Assembly: GCA_001797815.1 (NCBI GenBank)
Contig: MGQK01000092.1
Coordinates: 1-34,979 of the forward strand
Direction of reading: 5' to 3'
Source: Deltaproteobacteria bacterium RBG_13_61_14
GTDB taxonomy: Bacteria; RBG-13-61-14
DNA length: 34,979 nucleotides
Shown in pieces: positions 1-7,361 of the stretch (position 1 is its first letter; each line of letters begins with the position of its first letter). The position numbers were made by a program, and so were the translations under genes. The notes beneath the pieces were generated by a model, which was not told where the DNA came from, made no database searches, and saw only the letters and a program-made list of their open reading frames with translations.

Positions 1-64
1 CTTGCTTCTTCCCGTAGCCGGCCTCCAGGTCTTTTGCCTGAAGAAGGTTTGTTTCAGTCGCCAT
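1..64 (-). CDS. livF: LivF-like branched-chain amino acid ABC transporter ATPase (N-terminal fragment)
   Basis: Only the first 21 codons lie inside the window; the gene continues beyond base 1. The translated start reads MATETNLLQAKDLEAGYGKK, and the stretch 'L-x-A-x-D-L-E-A-G-Y-G' is the usual beginning of LivF, the second ATP-binding subunit of the Liv-type importer. It follows livG by about 47 bases on the same strand, which is the standard livG-livF order. The call rests mostly on position and this short N-terminus; the Walker motifs are outside the window. Confidence 0.8.
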   Translation of the reverse strand, partial: MATETNLLQAKDLEAGYGKKQ

Positions 65-111
65 TGTTCAGCCAGGATTGAGGGCCGTGCCCTGGGGCTG
101 GAACACCGTCC

Positions 112-864
112 TCAATCAAGATAAGCCTCGATCACCCGGGGATCGTTCTTCACTTCCTCCATCGTCCCCTCGCACACCTTTTCCCCCGCGTCCATGAAAA
201 TCACCCGGTCGCACACCCGCCCAATTGCCTCCATGTTGTGCTCGATCAGGATCACGGTCTTTCCCTGGCCGGGCAAGCCCTTGATCACCTCCAGAATCTT
301 CTCGATCATCTCCGGCGCGATCCCGGCCACTGGCTCATCCAGCAGAATCAGGTCCGCGCCTGCCGCCAGGCAACAGACCAGACTCAGAAGCTTTTGCTGG
401 CCGTAGGAAAGGGCATCGGCCAAGTCGTGGAGCTTGTCGCCCAGGCCGTATTGTTTAAGAAGCGCCACCGCCTTTTCCCGGTTCGCGGCCTCCTGCTTTG
501 CGCTTTGCCTTGAGCGGAAGAAGATGCTCCCCAGACGCTCGCCCGGCTGGTCCTGGAAACAGAGGAGTGCGTTCTCCAGCACGCTGAGCCGCTTGATGAG
601 TCGCAGAATCTGGAAGGTCCGGGCAATCCCCATCCGGGCAATCCGGTAGGGCGCTTTCCCGGTTATACCCTTGCCCTGGAAATGGACCGCGCCGCCGTCC
701 GCCGGGATGAAGCCGGTGAGCACATTGAAGAGGGTGGTCTTGCCCGCGCCGTTCGGGCCGATCAAGCCGATGGTCTCGCCTTCCTTCACGGCGCAGGAGA
801 ACTCCGAGAGGGCCTTTATCCCGTCGAAGCGCTTCGTCAGACCCTCGCAGGAAAGCAAAGTCAA
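112..864 (-). CDS. livG: LivG-like ABC transporter ATP-binding protein
   Basis: ATPase subunit of a branched-chain amino acid-type (HAAT) importer, acting on the cytoplasmic face of the inner membrane. The 250-residue length is normal for LivG. Visible motifs are Walker A GPNGAGKT (about residues 36-43), the LivG-typical segment 'ARTFQILRLIKRLSVLENALL' region (about 82-101), the signature LSYGQQKLL (about 152-160), Walker B LILLDEP (about 173-179) and the switch region LIEHNMEAI. The start codon overlaps the livM stop by four bases (ATGA), so the two are translationally coupled. The actual substrate of this importer is not readable from the ATPase. Confidence 0.93.
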   Translation of the reverse strand: MTLLSCEGLTKRFDGIKALSEFSCAVKEGETIGLIGPNGAGKTTLFNVLTGFIPADGGAVHFQGKGITGKAPYRIARMGIARTFQILRLIKRLSVLENALLCFQDQPGERLGSIFFRSRQSAKQEAANREKAVALLKQYGLGDKLHDLADALSYGQQKLLSLVCCLAAGADLILLDEPVAGIAPEMIEKILEVIKGLPGQGKTVILIEHNMEAIGRVCDRVIFMDAGEKVCEGTMEEVKNDPRVIEAYLD

Positions 865-1745
865 CCCTGGTCACCTTTCTTAAAAGCATATTCGCCGAGA
901 AAGCCCTGGGGTCGCCACATCATGAAGGCCACGAGCAGGGCGCCGTAGATGATCTGGCGCACGTTCGCGGCCACTGAGCTTGGCAGGCCGATGAAGCGGA
1001 GCGCCTCCGGTAGGATAACAAGCACCGTTGCGCCTAGGACCGAGCCCCATAGGTTCCCGGCCCCGCCGATGATCACTATAGAAATAATGAAGATGGACTC
1101 CATGACCGTGAAGCTGGTCGGGTCAATGTAGGTGATGTAGCTGGCGTAGAGGCTGCCGGCGACCGAGGCCATTGCCGCGCCGATCACGAACACCAGCACC
1201 TTGTAAGCCGCCACATTCTTGCCTGCGGCCAGTGCAAAAACCTCGTCCTCCCGGATCGCCTTCAGCACCCGGCCAAAGGGCGACTCCACGATCCGGCGCG
1301 CCACCAGGAAGACAATGACCGCGCATATCCCGACCAGGATCAGGAATTGCCAGTGCGAGGAAACCTGCAAGCCGAATATATTGGGCTGAGGGATGCCCGG
1401 CAGGCCCATCGGCCCGCTGGTGAAGGAGACCCAGTTATTGAGCACACTGAAGGTGATTACCTGGAATGCAAAGGTGGCGATGACAAAGTAATCGTCCCGT
1501 ATTCGTAGCGACGGCATGCCTACCAGCGCGCCGAAAAGCCCGGCAAGGACGATGGCGCAGATGACATTAGCCAAGAACGGTGTGCCCAACTTGAGCGCCA
1601 TGAGCGCTGCCACGTAAGCCCCAACACCGTAGAAGGCCGCGTGAGCAATGGAGAGGATGCCGGTATATCCGGCGATCAGGTTAAGGGAGATCGACAGGAT
1701 AACATAGATACCGATGAGGATGATAATATGGAGTAGGTATTCCAT
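861..1745 (-). CDS. livM: LivM-like ABC transporter permease
   Basis: Integral membrane permease of the Liv/HAAT importer, pairing with LivH. The chain is strongly hydrophobic, with about eight membrane segments, and contains the family landmarks N-L-I-A-G-Y-T-G near residue 22, SIAHAAFYGVGAY, and the cytoplasmic ATPase-coupling loop around 'GRVLKAIREDEVFA' (about residues 176-190). The ATG at 1745 (MEYLLH) is chosen because LivM proteins usually begin just before this helix; an in-frame GTG at 1766 would add seven residues encoded by a GTGCAC-rich repeat. No good Shine-Dalgarno sequence is visible. Its stop overlaps the livG start. Confidence 0.92.
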   Translation of the reverse strand: MEYLLHIIILIGIYVILSISLNLIAGYTGILSIAHAAFYGVGAYVAALMALKLGTPFLANVICAIVLAGLFGALVGMPSLRIRDDYFVIATFAFQVITFSVLNNWVSFTSGPMGLPGIPQPNIFGLQVSSHWQFLILVGICAVIVFLVARRIVESPFGRVLKAIREDEVFALAAGKNVAAYKVLVFVIGAAMASVAGSLYASYITYIDPTSFTVMESIFIISIVIIGGAGNLWGSVLGATVLVILPEALRFIGLPSSVAANVRQIIYGALLVAFMMWRPQGFLGEYAFKKGDQG

Positions 1746-1746
1746 T

Positions 1747-1859
1747 CTAGTCAGTGGACCGTGCACGGTGCACAGTGCATAGAATCAGTAAATAGTATAT
1801 CGGGAAATCCTCAAAGGTCAAAAGCCTCTTCCCTCGCGCCTCATGCAGAATGCCTTTCC
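1747..1859. repeat. livH-livM spacer with GTGCAC repeats
   Basis: The 113-base gap between livH and livM is the only sizeable gap among the transporter genes. At about 1755-1780 it holds near-tandem copies of a 7-8 base unit (GTGCACG, GTGCACA, GTGCATA) that form self-complementary dyads. It looks like a small dispersed-repeat insertion rather than a promoter; no convincing -10/-35 pair is seen on the minus strand. Confidence 0.5.
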
Positions 1860-2738
1860 TCAAACCGTGGCCTTTTTCATCTTCTTGCCCAGAAAGCCTT
1901 GAGGGCGGAAAAGAAGAAAGATAAGGAGAATTAGGAACGTGATTGCATCCTGCCACTGTGAGCCTATTTCCCAAACACCAAAGTGGCGGGCCATGCCCAG
2001 AAGTAGAGCTCCCAATACGATCCCGGGGATGCTGTTTACTCCGCCAATAATGACGGCCACGATGCCCATCATCAACGCCTGCAAACCCATTGTCGGTGTC
2101 ATGTCTGTGTCGAGCGCGATTAATATTCCTGCAACACCCGCTAGCGACGAGCCCAGGACAGTGGCCCACAAGTATATGCGGTCGCTTTCCAAGCCTATCA
2201 CGTTCGCGAGCTCGGGATCGTTAGCTACGGCAATCAGTGCTAGTCCAGCCCTCGTTCGTTTTAGATAAATTGCTGTAGAGATTGCCAGCAAAGCACTCGT
2301 GCCGATGGTTACTAACTGAATAGGTGTTATGCTTGCACCTAGGATCTTAGTCCCATCCGTAACTATCCCTGATCTAATGGACTTGGTATCATCACCAAAA
2401 ATCAAAGAAATCAGATTCTGCAGTGTTACATAGACGCCAAGCGAGGCTAGAAATAGGACTAGGGGGTCCGCCCTCTTTATTCTAAGTTGTTTATATACAC
2501 TTAGTTCGATAACAACTCCCATTATGGCGATTCCCATAATACTCGCAAGTATAGACCAAATTAAGGCAGTAGCACTGAATTTCTGGAAGGCAAATGTCAA
2601 ATAAGCGCCTAGCGTAACTATCACGCCTAGACTGAAATTGAAGAAACGCCCACATCTATAGATAATTGCGAAGCCGAGTGCGACCAAAAGAATAGTCGAA
2701 GCCGAGATAAAAGAATTAGCCAATAATTGGTAAAACAT
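1860..2738 (-). CDS. livH: LivH-like ABC transporter permease
   Basis: The other membrane subunit of the Liv/HAAT importer. The 292 residues are nearly all hydrophobic helices. Family landmarks include the N-terminal 'A-L-G-F-A-I-I-Y' helix, FNFSLGVIVTLGAY (LivH usually has 'N-x-A-x-G-x-x-x-x-x-G-A-Y'), the coupling loop 'RAGLALIAVANDPELANVIG' (about residues 175-194) with the E-A/D-P type turn, and GGVNSIPGIVLGALLLGMA near the end. The start lies six bases downstream of the preceding unknown gene, so co-translation is likely. The 5' part of the gene is visibly more AT-rich than livM and livG, suggesting a recombination boundary within the operon. Confidence 0.92.
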   Translation of the reverse strand: MFYQLLANSFISASTILLVALGFAIIYRCGRFFNFSLGVIVTLGAYLTFAFQKFSATALIWSILASIMGIAIMGVVIELSVYKQLRIKRADPLVLFLASLGVYVTLQNLISLIFGDDTKSIRSGIVTDGTKILGASITPIQLVTIGTSALLAISTAIYLKRTRAGLALIAVANDPELANVIGLESDRIYLWATVLGSSLAGVAGILIALDTDMTPTMGLQALMMGIVAVIIGGVNSIPGIVLGALLLGMARHFGVWEIGSQWQDAITFLILLIFLLFRPQGFLGKKMKKATV

Positions 2739-2744
2739 AATAGT

Positions 2745-3728
2745 TTAATATAATTCCTTTTGGAGCATTAAAAGGAGCTTATTCATAATTTTCTTTTGTT
2801 GATCATTTATATATGCTATGCCTACTGGATTATATTCATTCTTAAAGTAAAATCTATTACTTATTGACCATAGGGCGTTAAACCCGTCTTCTAATTTCTT
2901 TTTCAATGCATCTGGACTATTGGGGTTAATCATTCTTTCGTTTAGGTGGATACTGGCACCAAATTTTTCGCCGTTGGTAGGAGCTTGGAAGGCTATGCAA
3001 GAATTGCTACGGGATGTTATATGAATATCAATATTTGAGTGAAAAACTTTAGCAGCTTGTTCATCTTTCACCATTCCAATTACTAGGCAATTTAGTGTAG
3101 GGTTAAGTCCCTTATTATTTTGCTCAATTACCTTTTCGAAAAGCTTTAAAATGAAACCCTCCAGTTTTTCTTTAATTTTCGAAATATTATTAGGACTCGG
3201 ATCAACGATTATAAGCCTCTGATATGTAGTCAGGGTATATGATCCAGATGAATCAGTTTGCAGAATGCGATCAATTGTTGCTGAGATGTACTCATCATAT
3301 TCCTTTTTAGCATCCTCAGAGGCAGGATCAGCAGGAGTCTGAAGAGTAAGTATTGCTCCATCTTTCTCTGTAAAAGCAAGCATTCCCTTGCATAACCTAC
3401 AATAATCTCTCAAAGTATCTGCTATTTGTACTGCAGGACCAAGTTTGCCAATTATAAGACGAAGAGTGTCAATGTTTCTTAATAGGCTTTGTTCTCCAAT
3501 AGCATCCGGATATTTAATATAACCTTTGCATAGAAGGTGTAGAGCGTGTTCGGGGTGAGGTCTATTGCTAAGTAAATAAGAAATGGCAAATAAAATGAAA
3601 CCTAAGCAAAATGGTATGATAATGTATTCTTGAGGAATCCTAAAAAGTGGGCGAAATATACCAATACATATCAATACGACCGAGGCAATTTCCAGCCACA
3701 TAAACTTTGGGTTAACAAAAGGCTTCAT
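2745..3728 (-). CDS. Unknown membrane-anchored protein inside the liv operon
   Basis: I do not recognise this 327-residue protein. The N-terminus has two hydrophobic segments (about residues 11-29 and 35-54), after which the chain is soluble and faces one side of the membrane. It contains three Cys in a short stretch (C-R-L-C about 111-114), many Ile/Leu/Lys residues and no motif I can name. A Shine-Dalgarno AGGAGG precedes the ATG. The coding sequence is much more AT-rich than livM/livG. It sits between the binding protein gene and livH with gaps of 24 and 6 bases, so it is co-transcribed and may be an accessory or sensory subunit of this transporter. That role is inferred only from position. 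Confidence 0.8.
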   Translation of the reverse strand: MKPFVNPKFMWLEIASVVLICIGIFRPLFRIPQEYIIIPFCLGFILFAISYLLSNRPHPEHALHLLCKGYIKYPDAIGEQSLLRNIDTLRLIIGKLGPAVQIADTLRDYCRLCKGMLAFTEKDGAILTLQTPADPASEDAKKEYDEYISATIDRILQTDSSGSYTLTTYQRLIIVDPSPNNISKIKEKLEGFILKLFEKVIEQNNKGLNPTLNCLVIGMVKDEQAAKVFHSNIDIHITSRSNSCIAFQAPTNGEKFGASIHLNERMINPNSPDALKKKLEDGFNALWSISNRFYFKNEYNPVGIAYINDQQKKIMNKLLLMLQKELY

Positions 3729-3752
3729 TGGCTTCTCGCCTCCTAAAGGTAG

Positions 3753-4859
3753 TTACTTATTTATAGAATTATATTTGCCATCCATAATCTGTTGTCTTTC
3801 AAATGGTTTGGTATTGCAATCACCATTCCCGTCAAATTTTGTCTCACCAGTAGCTCCGTAATATAGGGGCATAGTGAGAAGGTAATCACGAAGGTTTAGA
3901 TTAGAATTATAGCTTTCATTATAAGCTTTGGCAAGGATCATCGCGATATCGTAAGAGTAGCCGGCATAAATATCGGGTTCCTCATTATACTTCGCATAAA
4001 AGAAATCCCGAAAGGTCTTATAGTCAGCTCCTTGAAAAATCGCTGGTTTGACCAAGCGTACGCCTTCAGCTGCATCACCGGCAGAGGTGATTAGCTCGGG
4101 AGAACTCCAGACGTCGGAGCCAAAAACGCTCTTGTTATAGCCAAGTTCCTTGGTTTGCTTAAGTATAAGACCTCCCTCTTTACCATAAGTTGGAGAGTAA
4201 ATAGCGTCCGGGTTTGCGGCGATAAGCTTGGTCAATTGAGTGCGGAAGTCCCGGTCGCCTTCGTTACAACTCTCGATACCAGCGATCTGCCCCCCGAGCG
4301 CACCGAATTCCTTGACGAATTGATCTTTCAGACTTACTCCCCAACTGTTATTGACGTACAGAATGCCGACATTATTGATGTTAAGTTCACGCATCCACTT
4401 GGCGAGTATTACGGCTTGGTAGGCATCCGAGGGACACACACGGAAGAAGTAATCGCCGCCCTTGGTCGTGAGTTCAGGTGAAGAAGAAATGGGTGAAATT
4501 TGAACGACCTGATAACGGTTGGCGATGGGAGCAATAGCCAGGGAGACTGAACTTGCAGCTTCACCGATTACAGCAGGGTAACGGTTGATAGAGCAGAACT
4601 TATTCATGATCGTTACGGCTTCCTTGGCGTTCCCTTTGCTGTCCTGATATTCGACCGCTATCTTAACCTTGAAATCGTTAGAAGCATTGATCTGCTCCAG
4701 CGCAAGATCAATACCTTTCTTGGCGTTATTGCCGTAAGAGGCAATATCACCAGTCAGGGGAAGAACTGCGCCAATTTTTATTTCGCGGCGGTCCTGCTTG
4801 TTGCAGCTAACAACCAAGCTAATTGCTATCAAAGCTAACACAATCTTCCTGATTCCCAT
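3753..4859 (-). CDS. Liv-type periplasmic solute-binding lipoprotein
   Basis: Type-1 periplasmic binding protein of the LivJ/LivK family that captures the substrate and delivers it to the LivHM permease. The first 19 residues form a lipoprotein signal ending in the lipobox L-V-V-S-C, so Cys19 is the predicted lipid anchor. The mature protein starts with the hallmark IKIGAVLPLTGDIASYG, followed by G-x-x-x-A-x-E-x-I-N-A; the ligand-contacting regions 'GEAASSVSLAIAPIANRYQV' and 'ISPISSSPELT' are present. The length of 368 is normal. A strong GGAG-type ribosome site supports the ATG at 4859, which makes the gene overlap the 3' end of the radical-SAM gene upstream by 41 bases. Specificity (branched-chain amino acid, amide, urea or other) cannot be set. 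Confidence 0.9.
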   Translation of the reverse strand: MGIRKIVLALIAISLVVSCNKQDRREIKIGAVLPLTGDIASYGNNAKKGIDLALEQINASNDFKVKIAVEYQDSKGNAKEAVTIMNKFCSINRYPAVIGEAASSVSLAIAPIANRYQVVQISPISSSPELTTKGGDYFFRVCPSDAYQAVILAKWMRELNINNVGILYVNNSWGVSLKDQFVKEFGALGGQIAGIESCNEGDRDFRTQLTKLIAANPDAIYSPTYGKEGGLILKQTKELGYNKSVFGSDVWSSPELITSAGDAAEGVRLVKPAIFQGADYKTFRDFFYAKYNEEPDIYAGYSYDIAMILAKAYNESYNSNLNLRDYLLTMPLYYGATGETKFDGNGDCNTKPFERQQIMDGKYNSINK

Positions 4860-6033
4860 GACACTCTCTCCTTCCTAATTGAAGCAATGCGGTTTGATCA
4901 TTAAGGACCCTGTCCAGGACGCGACTATAGATGCCTTCTGGCAGAGTTACACCGTCCTTGAATGGACAGTGGCAATTGAACATCCCGGCAAAGCGCCATT
5001 GCTTGTTAGCCTCCCAGATTTCCGTAATTGTCTGTTCGTGAATATTGCCCAATGGATTTCCACTGTCACCGGGACATCTGATGACAGTTCCGTTGCAGGT
5101 GAGATAGACACCGGCAGCAATTTGGTTGCATGGATGGATGCCAACAAGGCACGAAATGCCCTCAGTGAGCATTTGTCCCTTACTTTGGATACCGTGCTCA
5201 AGGTTATAACGATAAACTCGAATGAAGAATAGCTCCTTTTCTTCGGCAGAGACGTCGTTTGCGGCCAAGAAATGAGTGTCGATCTGCTTTCCACTGACCA
5301 TGAGGGCCGCATTCACGGGAAGGATGTTCCTTCGGCGAGCGTAGACATAAATGTTAAAAAGCTCGCCATAGTTCATGGACATGATCGGGTTAGCACAGAT
5401 AGCGAGACGAGTGGGCGAAGTTTTGTTAAACCCGATATCAGCCAGTATCTCCAACGCTCGATTGCGTTTCAGAGTATACCCTTTGACATCACCAACAAGC
5501 TTGTCCTGAATCTCAGGGTGCGCAGACTGGAAGCCAACCAGGAAGCTCGTCTTGAATCGAAAAAACTCCTCGCATAGCGAAACTGCATTATCAATACCGT
5601 ATTTGCCATAAATGCTTGTCACATGATTGTCATCTCCCAGAACATGGCCCTTCGTGAAAATAGATAATCCGAGACCCATTGCCGTTAGGTCTCTGGCAAA
5701 CGGTAGGAGGCGGGAGTCCTCCAGTGGTTCCCCTGCACCGCATATTTTGATCTCACGAAGACCAAGAGTCTTAGCTTCTTCCAGCACGGCCATTATCTGT
5801 TCGTACTTAAGATCAGGGTAGTTATAATCATCAACGGGGTTGCTCTTTCGGAAGCAAGAGGGACAACGGAGAGAGCATTTCCTGCCCAAATCTATATCCA
5901 TCATAAGCAGCGCGTGTTGGTTCCGTGCGAGTTCATCGGCGCTGAAGAAACCCCAGTACTGGACAAGATTGCCTTTATCTAAAGGCCGATGGAGGACATC
6001 TACCTTAGGAATGTTCGGGTACATAGGAGTCAT
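4819..6033 (-). CDS. Radical SAM protein with Cys-rich C-terminus (second of a pair)
   Basis: Radical S-adenosylmethionine enzyme. The cluster-binding motif C-x3-C-x2-C is CSLRCPSC at residues 53-60 of the 404-residue protein, and a GAGEP-like SAM-contact segment (ICGAGEPLED) follows about 45 residues later. The last 100 residues carry several Cys (C-N-Q, T-C-N-G-T-V-I-R-C-P-G, N-C-H-C-P), the layout of a SPASM or Twitch auxiliary [4Fe-4S] domain. The ATG at 6033 is chosen because it overlaps the stop of the upstream radical-SAM gene (ATGA); a longer frame to 6111 exists but would overlap that gene by 82 bases. SPASM-type enzymes mostly modify peptides or proteins, but no precursor gene is evident; a small-molecule substrate handled by the adjacent importer is equally possible. 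Confidence 0.85.
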   Translation of the reverse strand: MTPMYPNIPKVDVLHRPLDKGNLVQYWGFFSADELARNQHALLMMDIDLGRKCSLRCPSCFRKSNPVDDYNYPDLKYEQIMAVLEEAKTLGLREIKICGAGEPLEDSRLLPFARDLTAMGLGLSIFTKGHVLGDDNHVTSIYGKYGIDNAVSLCEEFFRFKTSFLVGFQSAHPEIQDKLVGDVKGYTLKRNRALEILADIGFNKTSPTRLAICANPIMSMNYGELFNIYVYARRRNILPVNAALMVSGKQIDTHFLAANDVSAEEKELFFIRVYRYNLEHGIQSKGQMLTEGISCLVGIHPCNQIAAGVYLTCNGTVIRCPGDSGNPLGNIHEQTITEIWEANKQWRFAGMFNCHCPFKDGVTLPEGIYSRVLDRVLNDQTALLQLGRRECHGNQEDCVSFDSN

Positions 6034-7361
6034 CTCAGAATCTCTAAGTGCTCTGGCAAGTATGAAGGAACTTCTGCGTCTGTTTCGGTGTAGAATACAG
6101 AGCAAGCGCACAACTTGAAATCAAAGAGAGCCTTACGAAAGAGAGCGGAGTAGATAACATCATGTATAGAGATTTTCTTGAAGTTCCCGTACCAAGTGCT
6201 ATGGCTGGGGCAGTCCATGATGTCGCCGTTTGGGTATACCGCAAAGGAATACAACGGTCTCCTACACTGGGGCTGGCCAACCATGCGCTGTCCGAACTTC
6301 AGTGAATAGTCGAGGCCCAGGTTGTAATCCGCTTTCCGTACTCGCTGAAAAAAGGTTCTTGCCTCAGCGAACGTATGGCAACGGCTTTTCTCCTCATGGG
6401 AACTGAGGATCTGGATATACTCTTCTATCATTGGCACGATATGCAAAGCACGCATAATTGGCAGAAAGTCATTGATGATACGGTCTTCATTCTCCTTCGT
6501 AACCGGCACCTCCACTGCCAGCCGATTTGAATAGTGCATGCCCTCCTGCATGCAGCGCTCTATGGTTGCAATCGTCCTTCGGAAACCATTAATCTGAACC
6601 TCCGAGTTGTGGTACTGCTCAACGGTGTCGCGTAAAGATATGATCAGAACGGTGCCCAGCGAATTGAGCCGTGATATATCCCTAGCCGATAATAGAGTTC
6701 CATTCGTAAACACAACGGGTGAAAGCCCATGCTCGACAATTAGCTCAAGAAACCCAAAAGCTCCCTCCCAAGTGAATAATTCCCCACCCCCGCCGTAAAC
6801 AACAGCTTGCACGCCGTGGTCTCTAAGGAAGGAGAGAATCTCATGAAGCTCATCAGTAGAGTAAAATGGACCGGACAAATGGGGAGGCAACCTGTTCTTG
6901 TCCTGGCCGGTGAAACAACCTCTGCACCTCTGGTTACAGAGCGTCGGAAGCATCAGGTAAGCGAACTGGAAGAGGGGATGCTCTACCTTATTGGATATCC
7001 ACTTGATATTATGATTGATGATCTTTGTCGTTTCTTCATCAGCGTAATAGTATTTTAGTAGCGGGCGCGCTGACCATAGATAATCTAATGTCCTAATCTT
7101 GGAACTGTCCAATACCAGACCGAGGTTGGAATCCTCCCTTAGGAATCCTGCCAATCCAGACAGATATTGGATTCGACTGGTGCTTTGATGCTCTACGATG
7201 CCAACTGCGGGGCGTTCAATGTCCTGCTGGTGTTCGGGGTGACCGACTCTCGCGGTAGGTACGCGAGTTGGCCCACATGGTGGCGGAACTGAACAATTAC
7301 GGGGGCGCTCAAGAGCATCACCGGGCCGGTTTATTGACCTCTCACTATTCCTTTTCAACAT
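6030..7361 (-). CDS. Radical SAM protein with Cys-rich C-terminus (first of a pair)
   Basis: Radical S-adenosylmethionine enzyme with the cluster motif CNQRCRGC (C-x3-C-x2-C), then YGGGGELF, which corresponds to the GGE SAM-binding motif, and VFTNGTLL on the next strand. The C-terminal part has PQCRRP, DIMDCPSH and LCAC, suggesting an auxiliary Fe-S cluster. It is only loosely similar to its neighbour, with which it overlaps by four bases. The start is uncertain: ATG 7361 is taken because it would couple to the DUF499 stop at 7345, but roughly the first 55 residues from there are Pro/Arg-rich, GC-rich and unlike the AT-richer rest. Conserved-looking sequence begins only near base 7170, where non-ATG starts exist. 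The 5' end may therefore be a recombination junction. Confidence 0.78.
   Translation of the reverse strand: MLKRNSERSINRPGDALERPRNCSVPPPCGPTRVPTARVGHPEHQQDIERPAVGIVEHQSTSRIQYLSGLAGFLREDSNLGLVLDSSKIRTLDYLWSARPLLKYYYADEETTKIINHNIKWISNKVEHPLFQFAYLMLPTLCNQRCRGCFTGQDKNRLPPHLSGPFYSTDELHEILSFLRDHGVQAVVYGGGGELFTWEGAFGFLELIVEHGLSPVVFTNGTLLSARDISRLNSLGTVLIISLRDTVEQYHNSEVQINGFRRTIATIERCMQEGMHYSNRLAVEVPVTKENEDRIINDFLPIMRALHIVPMIEEYIQILSSHEEKSRCHTFAEARTFFQRVRKADYNLGLDYSLKFGQRMVGQPQCRRPLYSFAVYPNGDIMDCPSHSTWYGNFKKISIHDVIYSALFRKALFDFKLCACSVFYTETDAEVPSYLPEHLEILR

Noticed and set aside
3753-6033. RiPP precursor peptide gene near the radical-SAM pair
   Set aside because: Gaps between genes are too short or overlapping, and no small ORF with a leader-core layout and ribosome site was found on either strand.
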